From positions 18,112,875 through 18,176,874 of the forward strand of contig OX359273.1 in NCBI GenBank assembly GCA_947179155.2: 64,000 bases of DNA. The letters run 5' to 3'. The position numbers and the translations under genes were made by a program. Below, piece after piece: positions 10,900 through 21,212 of this stretch (positions are counted from its first letter, which is position 1; each line of letters starts with the position of its first letter). The notes below the pieces were generated by a model. That model ran no database searches and was not told where the DNA came from. It worked only from the letters and a program-made list of their open reading frames with translations. Origin of the DNA: Hedera helix (taxonomy: Eukaryota; Streptophyta; Magnoliopsida; Apiales; Araliaceae).

Positions 10900-10994
10900 A
10901 AAAAAAAAAAAAAAATTATCTCCCTTGTAACTCGAACTATGTAGGACCTGATCTCCTGACCTTGCGGGAGTACGTAGGCAGCTATCATGGCGCA
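10898..10994 (+). other. A18 tract and conserved-looking post-pol element
   Basis: Eighteen adenines (10898-10915) overlap the pol stop codon. Then comes GAACTATGTAGGACCTGAT, a stem CTCCTGACCTTGCGGGAG and GTACGTAGGCAGCTATC. From memory of this clade, a similar block sits after pol in other Tat/Ogre elements; its role is unknown. The A tract could be slippage-expanded or a trace of RNA. Confidence 0.45.
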
Positions 10995-11384
10995 GTCCGT
11001 TCTATACAAAGAAATAAACCTTGTCCCTGTACCAAACCCATTTCCAGGAATCCCGAAACCCTACTTTGACAAATACACTCCGAATCTTACCCAAACCTAG
11101 CCATATAATCAGCCAGAATCCAAGACTCACCCCGATGAAATCTGAGGGGCATGCGGCAATACCTGTGGAATTCCAATCAAGACTTGAGGAAAGAAATAAG
11201 GCAATATATCGAAATCATAATTGGCTGGATAAAAGGAGGATCCAATGAAGGGTGACGATGCATCAAAAAGGGAAATGACTAAACCATAAATATTTCTCTT
11301 TATATACAAAACATTTTGATTACAAGTCTGTCTTTTAAATAAAAGTGATAAAACTGACATAGTCCGTGTAGGGAATGAAATCAT
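10995..11384. other. Spacer between pol and antisense ORFs
   Basis: Only a short open frame (11021-11248, 75 codons, plus) without recognisable domain is present. It would contain the 3' ends of convergent sense pol and antisense ORF transcripts. No clear poly(A) signal was identified on either strand. Confidence 0.5.
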
Positions 11385-13028
11385 CTACAGGTCAGAGACC
11401 AGCTGGAGCAGGATAGACAGAATAGTCGAGGCATCATAAACCTCCGGCTCACCCGCAATCTGCTGTCCCATCATGTCAATCCGAGTCAAAAGAGCAGCAG
11501 CACTGGTAACAGTCGCAGAATGACCCTCTATGACAACTCTGACCTGCTCGATAACGCTATCTCTGGCAGAGAGGGCGGCATCACAAGCTAGTACAGCAGC
11601 ATCCCGCTCCGTGTGCACGGTATCCCTCTAAATCTCGGTAACACTCAAAGCGGACCGGAGCCGGGTACCCTCAATCATTAATCTCTGGATCCGATCCGCC
11701 AAATCAAGGGAAGGGACATGTACCGAAGCAGAAACCTCCTCAACATCAGATCTGGGCTCTAATCCTGAAACCTTCAGAGGAATGATCGCATCTGAGCTGG
11801 TCTCATCTGGGAAAAGTCCTCGAGAACCATCCAATACCCCAATCTGGTCAAAGTCGGCAATGTCAGAATCTCCTCGCAACCATAGCAGATAAGCGGGTGT
11901 CTGACCAGGATGACTATCCCCAAACTCGGCCGAGACCCTGTGTGACCAAAGATCGTATACCCTCAGCAACTCCCTCTCCGTCTGAGGCAATATGAGAAAT
12001 CGGCAGTCAGCTGCTCCCGCAAAGAGATGAAGATCCTGCATCTGGTCAAATTGCCCCATGACAGCTAAGGGGTGGTAAGTCGTCACCCCCCTCAAACCAA
12101 GAAGAGGGAGGAAATCAAAAGGGGGCACGTGAGTCAAAAAGCTCAGGGAAGAACAATAACCCGAGTATATCAGGAGATGGAAGGGCTCCTCAATGGCCGA
12201 TAAGAACTCCCTCCAGGAAGCCGTATCAGTACATCGCCGGGGACGGAATGAGAACTGCATGGCCAAGCTGTGGCTGAAACAAAACCCATGCCGACGGAAC
12301 TGCCCGATAGGTCTGAGGTGTCTCATGAACCATACATACAACAAAATAGAACTTCCCCTGAATATGCGACCAGAGAAGGAATGACAATACGAGGCCGATA
12401 GGTAAGTCTCGGCAAGTATCATGGGAAAGATGGTATGATCCTCCTGGAGGGCCTGAACCGCTACAATAACCCGCATGTCCAGGAGGTCATCCCCTGCAGG
12501 CAGGTACAGAACTGATATGACACAGGCCATCAAAACATCCACTCTCAAAGCGCCCCAGCGCTCCTCAGACACTGAAAAATCACTGGAGAATCGAGAGAAG
12601 CTATCCACCGAGCCAAATCTGTCAACCAAGAAGGGTAGAGGAACAAGATGGCTCGAAGAGATCACAGATAACAGAGCTGTCCTTCGCAAGCCTGTGAAAG
12701 TCAGGAACTGACGGCGCATATGGCCTGAAGTAACCCGTGCGCAGGGACCATCCACCGATAAACCAGTAAAGCGAGCATACTCCTCAAGAGTGGGGGTCAG
12801 CTACTCCAGCCCAAACCTGAAAACATGTATGTCCGGGATCCAACAACTGAGGATGCCGTCAACAAAGCCCGGCGGCACCTGGAATGACAAAAGAGCCAAG
12901 GAGTGTCCCAAAAGACCCTCCGCGATGATCCAGTCAGAGGGTAGCAAACTATCCAGCCACACGCGGAGCCTGCCAATGATCCCTGAGGGGGCGCAAAGGT
13001 CCACGCGAACCACGTCCAGGGATGACAT
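11385..13028 (-). pseudogene. Antisense ORF of Tat element, DUF7745-like
   Basis: It is one minus-strand frame of about 548 codons from ATG 13028 (MSSLDVVRVDL) to TAG 11385, broken only by TAG 12801-12803 and TAG 11628-11630. Features resemble the plant DUF7745 family common in retroelement-linked ORFs: LTPTLEEYARFTGL after the first stop, EERWGALRVDVLMACVISVL, MILAETYLSASYC, LLYVWFMRHLRPIGQF. The C-terminal part (11628-11385) is Ala/Val-rich and possibly coiled coil. The function is unknown. Antisense additional ORFs are known in Tat elements. A TTTTTACAG acceptor-like motif directly precedes the ATG. The family call is from memory, at moderate certainty. Confidence 0.75.
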
Positions 13029-13244
13029 CTGTAAAAAGCAGTATCAAAAGACTATACAGGGGTCAATTTTTCCTTTATCCACGTATATAATAAATCATGC
13101 ATCATACAAGCTATAATGGAATGAATGGATCATCAAAAATAAACGATTGTGCATAAAATAAAATAAGTCTGTACATAATCCATGAAATGAGAAATGATAA
13201 TAAAATGAGCAAGTTTAAATACAGAGGTCCTAGCCTATCAAAAT
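13029..13244 (-). other. AT-rich gap between the two antisense ORFs
   Basis: 216 bp, T-rich on the minus strand, ending in CTGCTTTTTACAG just before the downstream ATG. It could be an intron joining the two antisense ORFs or a separate promoter/5' UTR. I found no strong GT donor near the end of the upstream ORF, so this is open. Confidence 0.35.
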
Positions 13245-15185
13245 CTAATCAGTAAACTCTATGCCGTCAATTAAAGCATCATCATCAAACTGATCTGCAG
13301 GCAAGTCCTGGGGAATGGAAGCCTCATCCTCAAAGTTCAGGTCTGGGCAGGAATAAGGCGGAACTGGGGCGTAGGATGGACCGGAACCCGCACCAAAATC
13401 GTACCCCTGCGGGTCTGCAGCATAAGCCTCCTCTGGATCTCGGCCCAAGCTCCGAACAAAAAGGGATAACTGATCCACTTGCTGAGTGAGGGAAGCAATC
13501 TGGTCCGAGTGGGTGGGGCCCGGACACACTCCATCCAATCCGTCATCATCATTGACCCGTGAACCAGGTCTCCGAGGAAGAAGGTGGCCCGGGTCTGAGG
13601 CCCGATAGTGCGGGGTCTCCACCAGGCACTGAAGCTCTCGCTCGTATGAGGACCGGCAAAAAACATATATCCGTCCTCCCCGGCCATCAGGGCCTCTGGA
13701 AGGTGGGCATCCGCGAACCAAGCTCTCTCTGAGGGAGGGGCGAAAGGGATACGGGCCTCCCCAGAAACACATCTGATGGCGCGCTCGCCTAGATACAGCT
13801 CTCATCCACCATAGGTCAGAAATGGAATACGACGAGTGGATAAAGCATGCTCCAGATCCGCGGCATAACCACCGGCGAGGCCAGCCGCCAAATGATCCGC
13901 CGTGTAGGGAACCCAGGTCACATCCGCGGACGAGATCAGCTCTAACTGCAGTCGACAGTGAGCGAAGCTATCTGACACTGAGGTCTCCTCAAGAGTACTA
14001 TGATGCCATCTACGACCCCTGGGGTAAGTCTCCGGGCCGAGGGTAGTGACTGGCCGCAAGCAGGGTAGTCTCTCTTAAGCCCAGAACTGTCAAACCAAAC
14101 AGGAAAACCGTAAGTAGCGGGAAGGGACAAAGAAATGGGACAAAACCCGGACTATACAATAGAAAGGGACCTGCTAGCAGAAAGGGGTAGAATCCGAGCC
14201 AGGCATCCGTTTGTCCCTCTGAGCGAAGGCGAAGACCCTGGAGGAAGTAAGCGAAGGTGAATGAGTCCCAATCATAATCCTCGATCCGGTCGACCTCCCA
14301 GGTAGCTCCGACGATACTGAAATGAATAGTCGAGGAGTTGTTCCCCAGAAAACAGCCCCTCATGATAGTCAAGAATAGACGCCGGTCCTCAGGGAATGGC
14401 TCTGAGAGGACCCCTCCTATAACATCCACAGCCAAGGCTCCCGATCGAATGCTGCGGGCCTTAAAAACCTTATCTTGAGGAGAGTACCCCAACAAGGATC
14501 GAACAGCTGCGGGGGTGATGTCTGTCTCTAGAGGAACCCGGAGTCCAGAGAACTCCACCCCGGTGATATAACGCCAGTCGAGAGGAGTCAACAACAGCTC
14601 ACAGTCCAGAAGATGAAGCGACTGTGTCTGGTGGAACCAGCGCTCAGATAAGGCCCTCATATAGCCCCACGAACACCGGTGAGGGGCGATGGTGAAGAAA
14701 TGTCTGAAACCCCAAGAATCTACCATCCCCCTGTAGTCGGAATGCAACGCATGATAGAGAGTGTAGATGTTGAACCAGTTGCTCCGAGGCTGGGTAAACT
14801 CAGGAACCTGTGATAACCATCAAAAGTCAAGCATGGTAACCATACGGATTTGAATGAACTACTTAAGCGACGGATATACCTCGTTAGCCGCAAGGTAAGC
14901 TGAGGGGTGACTGCTGAGCTCAGGACCGAGCAGATCCGGTATCCTGGCACGGGCCCCTAGTAAGGTCCGACGCGTGGGGGGAGGAGCCGCTGTGCCCGAG
15001 GGACCAGCCTCTGCCTCAGCTGGGGCATCCTCACCAACACCAGGTCAATCCGGGCGAAAAACAGACTCCGCCAATCTACGGGAATGACGGGTCAGGACTG
15101 GAGCTGAAGCTGACGTGGCCACTCTACGACGACGGACACCGGCAACCCGGGGCACGGCGGAGCCACTGGGAGCATGAGGATCCAT
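13245..15185 (-). pseudogene. Antisense ORF of Tat element, plant mobile domain-like
   Basis: It reads on the minus strand from ATG 15185 (MDPHAPSGSAVPRV). Stops occur at 15045-15047 and in 14820-14860, then comes the long open part 14747-14010 with LSERWFHQTQSLHLLDCELL and PLDWRYITGVEFSGLRVP. This matches the plant mobile domain pattern, in which an ERW...T..FHL...E.t.tL.D...l.G motif is followed by G.pV. The frame shifts near 14060-14010, a TGA lies near 13802, and it shifts back near 13600. It ends with a coiled-coil-like segment DQIASLTQQVDQLSLFVRSL and an acidic tail (TAG 13245). Plant mobile domains occur both in host silencing proteins (MAIN/MAIL family) and in transposons. Function in this element is unknown. 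Confidence 0.75.
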
Positions 15186-15932
15186 GACTGAAACGGCATC
15201 ACGAAAATAAGGTACATCCTTAGCTAGTTATCTTTCAAAAAACTTATTGCATATTGCTAAAAAATCATAGGGCAGCATGACATGTTTATAAATGTAAATG
15301 GAAACTGCATAAATAAATCCCTAGGGGTGCGCTAGATTTCCCGAAAATTCGGAAGAGTTTCGTTTGTAAAATGGACATCCCATGCACGATCAGGCATGTT
15401 TAATCAAGTCAGGCAACCAACAAATCCCAAATGCTAGTGAAAATGGTGCATCATGAGCATGAAATGACTAAAACGATGATTTTTCAAAGTAAATAAAGCA
15501 TGACTGCAAGACCCATTGTTTTTTTCTATGCTACGTCCAACATAAATATCTCATAGAGGCATGCATTGCTAAAATTAAAACATTTAAACAAGTAAATACA
15601 TAGCCAAACGAAAGCGAAAATCAAAGAAAAATGAGTTAAAACGTTACCCAAAGTGTGTAGACTGATTTAATCGGAGCAGATTTTGACAAAAGATGTCCAA
15701 AAGACGAAAAAGCCGGGTGGGGGACGAGGAAAACCGAAAACGAGAGAAAGGAAAAGCGGAAAAGTGAACAGATCATGGGGGTCGCGATCTGAAATAGGAT
15801 CCGATCCTAGCCGCAGATGCACCTGCGGCTGGTCTGGTGCCCTGGTCTCGGTGCCCTTTTGCCTCCCTTTTCGGTACCCCGAGTCAAAATGTAACTTGTC
15901 CCACGTTAAGATACAAGATTTTAGAACGGGTA
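15186..15932. other. Tat 3' non-coding spacer before the tandem array
   Basis: No credible gene. A TATA-like TTATAAAC on the minus strand about 100 bp upstream of the antisense ATG (15280-15293) could serve an antisense promoter. From 15778 it matches window start 1; the inverted repeat with arms AGCCGCAG / CTGCGGCT is at 15809-15831. Confidence 0.5.
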
Positions 15933-16643
15933 GACCCATTCAAACAAATCCGTCAGAAACAATACCTGACCCCTTCAAACAATCCGTGAGGAACAATACC
16001 TGACCCCTTCAAACAATCCGTCAGAAACAATACATGACCCCTTCAAAAAAATCCGTCAGAAACAATACCTGACCCATTCAAACAAATCCGTCAGAAACAA
16101 TACCTGACCCCTTCAAACAATCCGTCAGAAACAATACCTGACCCCTTCAAACAATCCGTCAGAAACAATACATGACTCCTTCAAAAAATCCGTCAGAAAC
16201 AATCCTGACCAATTCAAAACCGGCCCGTCAGAAACAATACCTGACCAATTCAAAATCGGCCCGTCAGAAACAATACCTGACCAATTCAAAACCGGCCCGT
16301 CAGAAACAATACCTGACCAATTCAAAACCGGCCCGTCAGAGACAATACCTGACCAATTCAAAACCGGCGCGTCAGAAACAATACCTGACCAATTCAAAAC
16401 CGGCCCGTCAGAGACAATACCTGACCAATTCAAAACCGGCCCGTCAGAAACAATACCTGACCAATTCAAAACCAGCCCGTCAGAAATAATACTTGACCAA
16501 TTCAAAACCGGCCCGTCAGAAACAATACCTGATCGATCCGTCAGAAACAATACCTGACCAATTCAAAGTCAACCAGTCAGAAACAATACCTGACCAATTC
16601 AAAAACGACCAGTCAGAGACGATACCTGACCTTTCAAAAATGA
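15933..16643. repeat. 34-36-bp tandem array in the Tat 3' UTR (copy 2)
   Basis: About 20 units of the same monomer as at 156-905, with the same switch from 34-35-bp to 36-bp units, but a different number and order of variants (for example CGGCGCGTC at 16365). The array thus changed by expansion or contraction between copies. Long open frames on both strands follow from the 36-bp period. Confidence 0.95.
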
Positions 16644-16793
16644 CCCGCCGAAGACGAGAGGCCCGGGCGGTGTTCATTCGTAACTTTGAAGCTAACCTGT
16701 ACATAAACATATTGAATGTGATATCGCATCATTTTAAGTATCTGCAGCATCGTTAAACATATATTGTGCATTTTCATGCATCGGGTGCCTACT

Positions 16794-16848
16794 TCTTTAT
16801 CATGTCCATTTCATATATCATTCCATGGACATGATAAAGAGGGGCAGC
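16794..16848 (+). promoter_or_regulatory. Perfect hairpin plus polypurine tract before the 3' LTR
   Basis: The 16-bp arms (16794-16809 and 16825-16840) are identical to those at 1057-1103 and are followed by GGGGCAGC up to the LTR start at 16849. The right arm includes the start of the purine tract, so the hairpin would place the plus-strand primer site at the base of a stem. Confidence 0.85.
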
Positions 16849-19077
16849 TGTAGACACCCAAATTTTGCACTTCTCTACTAACCCTGGCAGGAGGGGAAAA
16901 TCGTCATTTGACCCAACATGCGAAAAGGAGGGTGGACCCCAACACGAAGCCACCCCAACGATTTACGGTCAAAGCCGCCACGACGGACAACGAGCATCCG
17001 GTCACTTGAGGCAAGGCAAACGGTTGATCGAGAAAAACCTGAGTTGATCACAAAAGGCGACTAATGGCCACTACGCTTACGATGTTCGGGGGTCTCGCTC
17101 TCCGGTGAGCGAACGGCTGCCCAACTCGTCGGTGAGCTGACGGGGGTGGAAGGGGGCAGCGCCCCCTGAAAGCCAAGCACAAAGATCAATTTATACATCA
17201 GGTAGCAGCCTTCCAAAATAATACCGCAGAAATTGGCGAATTAAGACCGCGTGGCACGGAAATCGAGAAAAACAAGCCGGACAACGGCGGATGCACTTGC
17301 GGCCACCGACAAACGGGACAGTGCGCGGCTCGAGGAGACAGCTCGGCAGCCGAGGAATCGGCGCGGGCGGCTTGTAGCCCAGCCGCAGATGCACCTGCGG
17401 CTGCCTGCAGATGCACTATAGTGCGGCCATTTCCACCCGAGAAGAAGTAGAGGAAGAAAAATATAGAGATTTTAGAGAGAGAAAGCTCGCGGGAGGAGAG
17501 AGAATAGGCTTGTTCTTGGTTAGATTTGAGTGAAAAATTCATCCTTTCTTGCTAGTTAGTCGAGTGTTCTTGTGGTGTTATCCGATTTGTGAAATAAGAA
17601 GCTTTGATCTGCATTTTGCAAGGTGAAAAGGGTTTTCTTTTGATATTTTCTTATTTGTATTAATGTGATAATGTTGTGTTTTGGGTTTGTGTAGCATAGT
17701 ATGTTGTTGTATTAATGATGATCCGTGGGTTAGGGCTCGTTAGCGAGGGTTCCATTGAAACGTAACTTCCTCCTAATGCCCCGATGACATCCGTACGGTG
17801 ATATATCATTCGTCGAGTTCATAGATAGTTGTAGTATTGGCATTGAGATTTGTGATGCATATGATATCGTAATGAGTTAGTATTGTTAGATTTGTCGTAG
17901 TGTTGGTTGTGCAACGATCTGGGTGAATGTGAGCCTAGGGAGGAGATCCTCGTGGTCAAATCCCGATGATGGACATTTTTTTGGTGTATGTAATCATTAG
18001 ATAAGATTCACGGTTGTATATGTGTAATATCGGGCCTTAAAACGATACCAAATCGAGGTCGGGTTAAGGCCCCGTAATAATAAAGATATGTGATTGTGGG
18101 TGTTTGGGGTTGTCTGGATGGCTTACATGCCCATAGATAGCCCCGACACGTTTTGGGATGCTTGTTTTAATTTACGACACAAAAAATACGGTTTCAAAAA
18201 TAAGGTAAACAGGAAAGATTTTCTAAAAGTGATCAAATTAGGATATTAGATTCACGAGGTTTAAAAGTTAAGAGTTTGGGCGAACTTTGATCATTGTTTG
18301 ACGAATAGGCTCCATTGGATTTTGAAATGTCATAAAAGATGTTTTCGGAAAAAATAAATAAACGTTTTTTATTAAACTTTGTGCATAGGGTTAAAGAGTT
18401 CTAGAAGTTGCCTTCATTTTATTTATATTTACTGTTAGAAGGCAATGTATAGTCTCGATTCCTATTTGACAAAAGTTTAAAAACTATTGTTTTCTAAAAA
18501 TGACAACTAATAAAAACCTCATCGCTTTCGAAATTAAAATCAATCTTTCTTATAAAAGGCGAAACCTCGTCATTTGGGTCAAAAGACGTCTAAACACTTT
18601 CTCGACAAAACACATTTTGCCATATAAAATCAAAGCAACTTTTATGCAAAATTCACCACCACCATCACCTAGGCACGCACGCACACACACGTAACTCCCG
18701 CATTTTTAGAAATTTAAAAGGATAGGAAAACATCGAGATAGCGATAACCGTGTTTTCACGGAAGTCGGGGGGTGCCTAACACCTTCCCCTCGCTTAAGCA
18801 AGCCCCCGAACTCTATGAATCTCGGTTTGCGAACCAATTAATTCGGAGTCACATATGAGCCAGCAATTACAAAAACAAAAATTCGGATGAGTTGGTACAT
18901 CCATTTTAAATATACCAACTGGCGACTCTGGTCAATTGGCTCATAAAAAATTCAACATTTCAAAACCCCGTCGACACTAAGCCGACCCTTTTCAAAAATC
19001 ACATCTTAATCTAAAAGCCAAAATTGGAAAGGGCTTTTTTATTAAAAACCGAAACGACGAAAATCCCGGCGTCGACA
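16849..19077 (+). repeat. Tat element 3' LTR (2229 bp)
   Basis: It starts TGTAGACACCC after the polypurine tract and ends GTCGACA at 19077. It is highly similar to 1112-3358. Differences include single instead of double copies of a 27-bp unit, fewer GCAGATGCAC motifs, and an insertion CACCACCACCATCACC near 18654. Downstream is chromovirus sequence, marking the insertion junction. Confidence 0.93.
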
Positions 19078-19990
19078 ATATTCATCAGCTCCGGATCAGT
19101 AGCTTGAGCAGCTTTAATTTTATCAATTAAAGCTGGTTCTACTCGTACGTGCGCAATCTTCAAGTGGGTCATTGGTGTTTCTAACTCTATCCCCATCTTT
19201 TGCAAGTCATACAAAATGCGCTTTTATGTTGTCAGCAGTGCACTTGTACTCGCATAAGATCTTCTGCTCAAAGCGTCAGCTACAACGTTCGCCTTTCCTG
19301 GGTGATACTGGATTGTGTGGTCGTAATCCTTCAACAACTCAAGCCAACGTCGTTGTCGCATGTTGAGTTCCTTCTGGGTGAAGAAATACTTGAGACTTTT
19401 ATGATCCGTATAGATATCCACTTTCTTTTCATACAAATAGTGTCTCCAGATCTTAAATGCGAAAATGACCGCTGCCAACTCTAGATCATGAGTAGGGTAA
19501 CTTTTCTCATAATCCTTGAGTTGTCGAGATGCATAGGCTATAACCTTTCCATGTTGCATAAGAACGCAACCTAGACCTTTGCCTGAAGCATCGCTATAAC
19601 GAATTCTCCTGATCCTGATGGAATGGTCAGAACAGGAGCTGAAATAACTCTCATCTTGAGTTCTTGAAATCTCTTCTTGCATTCCTCGCTCGATATAAGT
19701 TTTGAACTAGAACGAATGATACCGATATCTAATAATTAAACTTTCAACTATTGGCGTTCTATGGAAGCCATTCGCTATGGGGCTTTGAAAATGGGCTTGG
19801 TACCGGGTTCAAGATCAATACTAAATTCAATTTCACGGTTTAGGGATAAGCCAGGAAGTTCCTCAGGAAAAACGTCAGGAAACTCATTAACAATGGGAAT
19901 ATTATTCAAGTTTGACGTGTTTTTGTTCAAATCAATGACATGAGCTAAAAAGGCTTGACATCCGTTTTTCAATAAATGAATGACTTTATG
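19078..19990 (-). pseudogene. pol: Copy A pol remnant: RT start, RNase H, integrase start; RT core deleted
   Basis: A frame from 19972 gives the pre-RT linker and first RT residues (FPDVFPEELPGL, IDLEPGTKPIFKAP). Compared with the plus-strand copy, the RT core with the FIDD motif is absent between about 19740 and 19780: the sequence jumps to the end of RT (ECKKRFQEL). RNase H (19640-19230) shows SDASGKGLGCVLMQHGK, THDLELAAVIFAFKIWRHYL and VVADALSRR. A short indel near 19600 shifts its frame. The integrase N-terminus stops at the Tat junction. Confidence 0.9.
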
Positions 19991-20075
19991 ACTAGAAATA
20001 ACAATTATAGATTTTAATGGTTTAATTGCTTAAATTTGCATGACAGGTTGATTAGGAATATAAAAACTAATAATC

Positions 20076-21014
20076 TTATGAAAAAAAATCAATTTTAGTA
20101 TGATGGGTAGTCAACCAATCAATTCCTAAAATCACATCAAATTCATGCATCTCCAAAGAAATAAGGTCAACGGGTAATGTGAGGTTGTTAATTTGAACAA
20201 GGCAAGATTTATGGACAGTAGATATAATGGTCATTTCTCCAAATGGGGTTTCAACTGATAAGTCCAAGTCTAAGTTTTCAGAAGTCAAATTTAAACGTTG
20301 AGCACACGTAGGTGAGATAAAAGAATGGGTAGAGCAAGTATGTAATATGACATAAACTTCACAGGAATTTATAAATAGCTTACCGGTTATCACTTCATTC
20401 GGTTCTTGACTGTTATCGTCAAATCGAATCCCGAATACTTCATCTGGATCTTCACGTATTTCAACCATAGGAATAACACTGAATAATTTTCTAGCAAACT
20501 GTTTCTCAGGTTCATCAACTTCATCAGTAGTAACATACCAATAATTTCCATTAAAATAGTATTTTCGATAGACTACAGTTTCCACGATAGTGACTAACTT
20601 AACCTGAATTCCTCTAAATTGTAATGCCCAAAAGTATAGAAACATCATTTTTAAATAATCTTGAAAATCATAGCTGGAACACCATAAATCCCAAGGACTG
20701 ATATGAAAAGTCCATATATTCTGATCCTTTGTTATAGAGCATAACCAGGTAATATGACTCTCCCAATTAGTGAGCAGATTAAAGGCAATAATTTTCGTAA
20801 GTTCATTACATCCTTTAATTGCTTCTAAGAACAGATCTGAAACGACTGTAGTAGAGCTTTCACCTTCATCCTTCCTAGATAGAACACAAATAAATTTTGC
20901 CTTAGGCAAAAGATTTAACTCTGAGTTTGTAGGAAGATTATTCGTCGCCTATTGATTCACAACTATATTTGTTTTGGGCACTCCATTGTTAACTTCCTAA
21001 TTTTCAGATGTCAT
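20076..21014 (-). pseudogene. Copy A N-terminal ORF without gag domain, fused to dead protease
   Basis: It begins at ATG 21014 with two stops before 20910; the part 20909-20076 is an open 277-codon frame. The first ~170 residues (FLEAIKGCNELTKIIAFNLL, WDLWCSSYDFQDYLKMMFLY) are rich in Trp/Tyr/Phe and resemble no gag I know. The protease follows (LFINSCEVYVILHTCSTHSF; LEMHEFDVILGIDWL). The usual catalytic DTG reads HTC, so the protease is inactive. The same N-terminal ORF is at 43036-43650, so it belongs to the family. Confidence 0.8.
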
Positions 21015-21192
21015 ACTTAACTGTAGTCACAAAATAATTGTTAGTTAAACAAATTAACTCATCACTTCATGTCCCTACATTCAAATCGATTCGTTAGATA
21101 ACAAAATCTAATTTAGATAGGACACACAAGTGACTGATTCTATTCGTCTCTCTCCTCTTAGTTCTACCCCAGATCTCCATTAAAGACCATAT

Positions 21193-21210
21193 CCCTAAGC
21201 TCTGATGCCA
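21193..21210 (-). other. Primer-binding site of copy A (tRNA-iMet)
   Basis: On the minus strand it reads TGGCATCAGAGCTTAGGG, two bases after the LTR end. It is complementary to the 3' end of initiator tRNA-Met with one change (TGGTATCAGAGC is usual). Confidence 0.9.
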
Positions 21211-21212
21211 AC

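Larger units (their letters stand above)
1112..19077 (+). mobile_element. Complete but defective Tat/Ogre-type Ty3/gypsy retrotransposon (18 kb)
   Basis: Order: LTR, tRNA-Arg PBS, leader, gag, protease, G-patch, intron-like gap, RT, RNase H, second RNase H, integrase, two antisense ORFs, tandem array, hairpin/PPT, LTR. The tRNA-Arg primer, second RNase H, size, 3' UTR tandem repeats, antisense ORFs and an intron between protease and RT are all features known in the Tat clade, with Ogre closest for the intron. The coding parts hold at least ten premature stops and several frameshifts, so this copy is not autonomous. It ends at 19077 inside the integrase region of a minus-strand chromovirus. 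The target-site duplication cannot be tested because the left junction is outside the window. Confidence 0.95.
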
